A DNA stretch of 34,294 nt from Polaromonas sp. UBA4122. GTDB taxonomy: Bacteria; Pseudomonadota; Gammaproteobacteria; Burkholderiales; Burkholderiaceae_C. A program made the position numbers and the translations under genes. Below, piece after piece: positions 32,028 to 34,294 of the stretch. The notes below the pieces were generated by a model, which saw only the letters and a list, made by a program, of their open reading frames with translations, ran no database searches and was not told the origin of the DNA. Within the stretch, counting starts at the first letter, position 1; each line of letters opens with the position of its first letter. The stretch spans positions 1 to 34,294 of the forward strand of contig DFWY01000107.1 in NCBI GenBank assembly GCA_002381615.1, read 5' to 3'.

Positions 32028-32954
32028 TCAGGCCGGCGGTGCCTCCATTTTTTTGATCACCGCTCGCGTGTACTCGGTCATGAACTCCAAAAACACGCTG
32101 GTTCTTGCGGGAATGAACTTGCGGCTTGGCAGCGCGGCATACAGGGTGTTTCTGCCGGTGATCCAGGGTGCCAGAACGCGTTGCAGTTCCCCGCTGTTGA
32201 GCAAGTTGGCCACCAGGTCAATTGACTGGCTGGAGATGCCTGCGCCGTCGACGCAGGCGCGTATCAGGGTGTCGGTGTGGTTCACCAACAGGGCGGCCTC
32301 GATCTGCACTTCCAGTACGCGCTGTTGCTCTTGCGGGTTGATGAGCCGCCAGCTGCGGTGGCGGTTGGCCGGCAACTTGACCCTCAGACAGCGGTGCCCG
32401 GTGAGGTCTTCGGGCTGCTGCGGAATGCCGTGCTCGCGCAGGTACTTGGGCGACGCGCACAGGATGCCGTCCGAAGACGCAATCGGCCGCGCGATGATGT
32501 TGGCGTCAAAAGTGTCTTCCGCGCCCAGCAGGGTCAGGTCGTAGTCTTGAATCGGCGGCAGCAGCGGCGAGTCCACATGGATGTCGAGCACGACCTTGGG
32601 ATAAAGCCGCCCAAACTCGGCCACCAGCGGCGCCAGCACATGCACGCCAATGAGGGGTGGTGCAAAGATGCGTATGACGCCGGACATTTCCTCTGCATTG
32701 GCCTGCGCGGCGGCATGGGCCTCGTCAATGTCATTGAGGATATGGCGCACGCGGGCCAGATAAGCTTCGCCGACATCCGTCAGGGCCAGGCGCCGGGTCG
32801 TGCGCTGCAGCAGCCGCACGCCGAGGTGGTTTTCCAGGTCGCCAACGAGCCGGGTCACCACGGCTGCCGACAGGTCGAATTTGCGCGCCGCAGCGGCAAA
32901 ACTGCCATCGTCCACTACTTGCTGAAACACGCGCATTGATTGAAGCCGGTCCAT
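32028..32954 (-). CDS. LysR-family transcriptional regulator
   Basis: A 308-residue LysR regulator: helix-turn-helix at about 1-60 (MRVFQQVVDDGSFAAAARKF, SAAVVTRLVGDLENHLGVRL, RTTRRLALTDVGEAY) and a C-terminal effector-binding domain (IRIFAPPLIGVHVLAPLVAEF..., residues about 92-295). It ends with a short charged tail. It converges with the TlpA-like gene and is divergent from the DUF4148 gene. A dyad (32978-33000) about 24 bases upstream of its start is a likely autoregulatory site. The regulated genes cannot be named from the sequence. Confidence 0.92.
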   Translation of the reverse strand: MDRLQSMRVFQQVVDDGSFAAAARKFDLSAAVVTRLVGDLENHLGVRLLQRTTRRLALTDVGEAYLARVRHILNDIDEAHAAAQANAEEMSGVIRIFAPPLIGVHVLAPLVAEFGRLYPKVVLDIHVDSPLLPPIQDYDLTLLGAEDTFDANIIARPIASSDGILCASPKYLREHGIPQQPEDLTGHRCLRVKLPANRHRSWRLINPQEQQRVLEVQIEAALLVNHTDTLIRACVDGAGISSQSIDLVANLLNSGELQRVLAPWITGRNTLYAALPSRKFIPARTSVFLEFMTEYTRAVIKKMEAPPA

Positions 32955-32977
32955 GGTGTCCTTGATATATCGCCTTT

Positions 32978-33000
32978 ATTATTGCTAAGTTAACAATAAT
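32978..33000. promoter_or_regulatory. Palindromic site in the lysR/DUF4148 divergent region
   Basis: ATTATTG (32978-32984) and CAATAAT (32994-33000) form a perfect 7-bp inverted repeat with a 9-base spacer, in the AT-rich 216-base gap between the divergent genes and 24 bases from the lysR start. Size and place fit a LysR-type binding box. The rest of the gap (33001-33170) shows no other clear element. Confidence 0.55.
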
Positions 33001-33170
33001 TACTTGTTTTATTTGATATTTATTGATCCATTTGATTGTAATAAAGTAAAAGCATCGATGAGCCAAGACCCATAACAAGGTGACTCACCGAGGTTGGACA
33101 GGCGGGGAACTACATCGAGAAGTGCCCGCCATATCCGGTATGTCACTGTACTTTTGAGAGGATATTCATC

Positions 33171-33461
33171 ATGAAATCAAACTTTATTGGCACCGCTGTG
33201 CTGGCGGTAGCTGCGCTGACTTCCGTGGCCGCTTCTGCAGAAACCTTCAACTCCTACCTGTTCGACCAGATGAGCGCGCCGGCGACCAAAACCCGCGCTG
33301 AAGTCAAGGCCGAGGTGCTGCAAGCCCAGCGTGAAGGCGCCCTGGCAGGCTCCAGCTACAACGGCGCGGCGGCCCAGCAAACCGTGAGCGCCCCCCGGGC
33401 CGACAAGGCCGGTGCCTCGCCACAGGCCGCGGCCGACCTCGTCAAAACCAGCCAGCATTAA
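33171..33461 (+). CDS. DUF4148-like small secreted protein
   Basis: A 96-residue protein with a signal peptide (MKSNFIGTAVLAVAALTSVAASA, cleavage near residue 23) and the DUF4148 core KTRAEVKAEVLQAQREGALAG (about 42-62), followed by a low-complexity Ala/Gln/Ser tail. Proteins of this kind are numerous in Burkholderiales and exported; their function is unknown. GAGAGGA at 33156-33162 supports the ATG at 33171. It is monocistronic, with an inverted repeat following its stop. Confidence 0.8.
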   Translation: MKSNFIGTAVLAVAALTSVAASAETFNSYLFDQMSAPATKTRAEVKAEVLQAQREGALAGSSYNGAAAQQTVSAPRADKAGASPQAAADLVKTSQH

Positions 33462-33476
33462 GCGCTACAACCGCTA

Positions 33477-33528
33477 TAAAAATAGTAGCTGCATTCGTCC
33501 TACCTATATGGGCCATAGGCTATTTTTA
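33477..33528. repeat. Comamonadaceae-type intergenic stem-loop
   Basis: TAAAAATAG (33477-33485) and CTATTTTTA (33520-33528) are perfect inverted repeats around a 34-base centre beginning TAGCTGC. From memory, AATAGTAGCTGC...GGCTATTTTTAC-like units are frequent between genes in Polaromonas, Rhodoferax and related genomes. It lies between the DUF4148 gene and the convergent antiporter gene and could end transcripts from both sides, since both arms are A- or T-rich. Confidence 0.65.
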
Positions 33529-33564
33529 CTAAAAAATTCGGTAAAGCACCGGCGCAGGACCAGT

Positions 33565-34294
33565 TCACCCCCCTGGCGGGCTGGAACCTGGTTTTTCCGC
33601 TGGATTGTGTTTGCTCAGGGCTTTGCGCGCTTCATACCGCTGCATCAGCGGCGTGACCGAAATGCCGTGTGCAATGACCGAGGCGACGACCACGGCAAGT
33701 GTGAGCGACAGCAGGCGCTCGGCCAGCGCCGGTTCGATGTCGTGGCTGATGGCGTAAAGCAGGTAATACAGCGAGCCGATGCCGCGAATGCCGAACCAGC
33801 TCATCAGCCGGCGTTGCGCGCCTTTGACGGGCGTTCCCAGCAGGCCGATATAAACTGCCAGCGGGCGAATCACCAGAAACAGCACCGGGATGAACCACAG
33901 CATTTCGGCGCGAAACTTGACGGTGTCCAGCAGCACGCCCACGGCCATCACAATGCCGACTTCCACAAAGCTCTCAAGCTGGCTGTTAAAGCGCTGCACC
34001 GCATTCATCATGTGGGCGGGCGCTTCGGCGCCTGATGCTTCGAGGTCCGCAGGGCTAAGTGCGGCCGCGGGTTCGGGTTCGGGCTCGGGTGGCGGAGCCG
34101 ATTTTGGCTCGTCAATGCGGCGCAGCGCCAGCCCGGCGGCGAACACCGCCAAAAACCCGTAGGTCTGGCTTAAAAGGGCCAAACCATAGGTGAATGCAAT
34201 CAGGCCCAGGGCAATGAATTCGTCAGAGCCCAGCGCTTCGCGGTGGCGCATGCGCAGGTAGATGATGGCGCGGCCGACCAGCGTGCCCATCAGG
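33565..34294 (-). CDS. Cation/proton antiporter, C-terminal part (partial)
   Basis: The frame runs off the right edge; about 243 C-terminal residues are present, carrying several membrane segments: LIAFTYGLALLSQTYGFLAVFAAGLALRR, FVEVGIVMAVGVLLD, MLWFIPVLFLVIRPLAVYIG, WFGIRGIGSLYYLLYAI and LTLAVVVASVIAHGISVTPLM. WFGIRGIGSLYYL and HGISVTPLM are typical of the CPA1/NhaP-like sodium (potassium)/proton antiporters. A hydrophilic insert rich in Pro-Glu (PPPEPEPEPAAAL) follows LRRIDEPKS. The ion-binding aspartates expected in the N-terminal half are outside the window. The C-terminal tail is short and polar, without a nucleotide-binding domain. Confidence 0.88.
   Translation of the reverse strand, partial: LMGTLVGRAIIYLRMRHREALGSDEFIALGLIAFTYGLALLSQTYGFLAVFAAGLALRRIDEPKSAPPPEPEPEPAAALSPADLEASGAEAPAHMMNAVQRFNSQLESFVEVGIVMAVGVLLDTVKFRAEMLWFIPVLFLVIRPLAVYIGLLGTPVKGAQRRLMSWFGIRGIGSLYYLLYAISHDIEPALAERLLSLTLAVVVASVIAHGISVTPLMQRYEARKALSKHNPAEKPGSSPPGG

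Overview
The window is GC-rich, gene-dense bacterial DNA and looks like a chromosomal catabolic region of a Betaproteobacterium in the Comamonadaceae (Polaromonas/Rhodoferax/Variovorax type). The grounds are the many tripartite-tricarboxylate (Bug/TctC) and TRAP binding proteins, the FCD-type GntR and LysR regulators, a DUF4148 secreted protein, and an AATAGTAGCT-type intergenic stem-loop near position 33500 that I associate with this family. No rRNA, tRNA, CRISPR array or intact mobile element was seen. Family assignments come from reading translations by eye; no database was searched.

Layout. (1) 1-9398, plus strand: the tail of an unrecognised gene, an ADP-forming acyl-CoA synthetase, then, behind a doubled GntR-like operator, a class V (serine/aspartate-glyoxylate type) aminotransferase, a complete TctC-TctB-TctA transporter, a GlcG/HbpS-like protein, a CaiB-type CoA-transferase and a crotonase that lacks both classical catalytic glutamates. 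This reads as uptake and CoA activation of an unknown carboxylate. (2) 9517-20977: an aldonate (acid-sugar) locus. A minus-strand operon encodes an AraC/IlvD-type aldonate dehydratase, a DenD-like dehydrogenase, 2-keto-3-deoxygalactonate kinase, the matching phospho-aldolase and an SDR dehydrogenase, the last three joined by ATGA overlaps. Divergent from it are an FCD-GntR regulator, a TRAP transporter (DctQ, DctM, DctP) and two enolase-superfamily acid-sugar dehydratases. Two nearly identical operator copies lie between the divergent arms. (3) 21064-24930: a LysR gene, a decayed IS6-like transposase, a Bug binding protein and a D-3-hydroxyaspartate aldolase (BhcC-like). (4) 24969-29499: a 3-hydroxyisobutyrate-dehydrogenase-like enzyme, an N-acyl-D-amino-acid deacylase, a D-serine/D-hydroxyaspartate dehydratase-like DSD1 protein and an iminosuccinate-reductase-like (BhcD-like) protein. 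(5) 29566-31217: a partly decayed second copy of the dctM-dctP-dehydratase block of region 2, in which only dctP is intact. (6) 31370-34294: a TlpA-like thioredoxin, a LysR regulator, a DUF4148 protein and the C-terminal part of a cation/proton antiporter.

Most interesting reading. Regions 1, 3 and 4 together hold homologues of three of the four beta-hydroxyaspartate-cycle enzymes (BhcA-, BhcC- and BhcD-like). The canonical dehydratase BhcB is absent, but a DSD1-family protein with the zinc-dehydratase His-x-Cys signature sits directly before the BhcD-like gene. A D-hydroxyaspartate route to iminosuccinate and L-aspartate, fed either by the aldolase or by deacylated N-acyl-D-amino acids, is a testable proposal. 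The second notable point is the duplicated TRAP block, whose surviving binding protein differs from its parent in likely ligand-facing loops.
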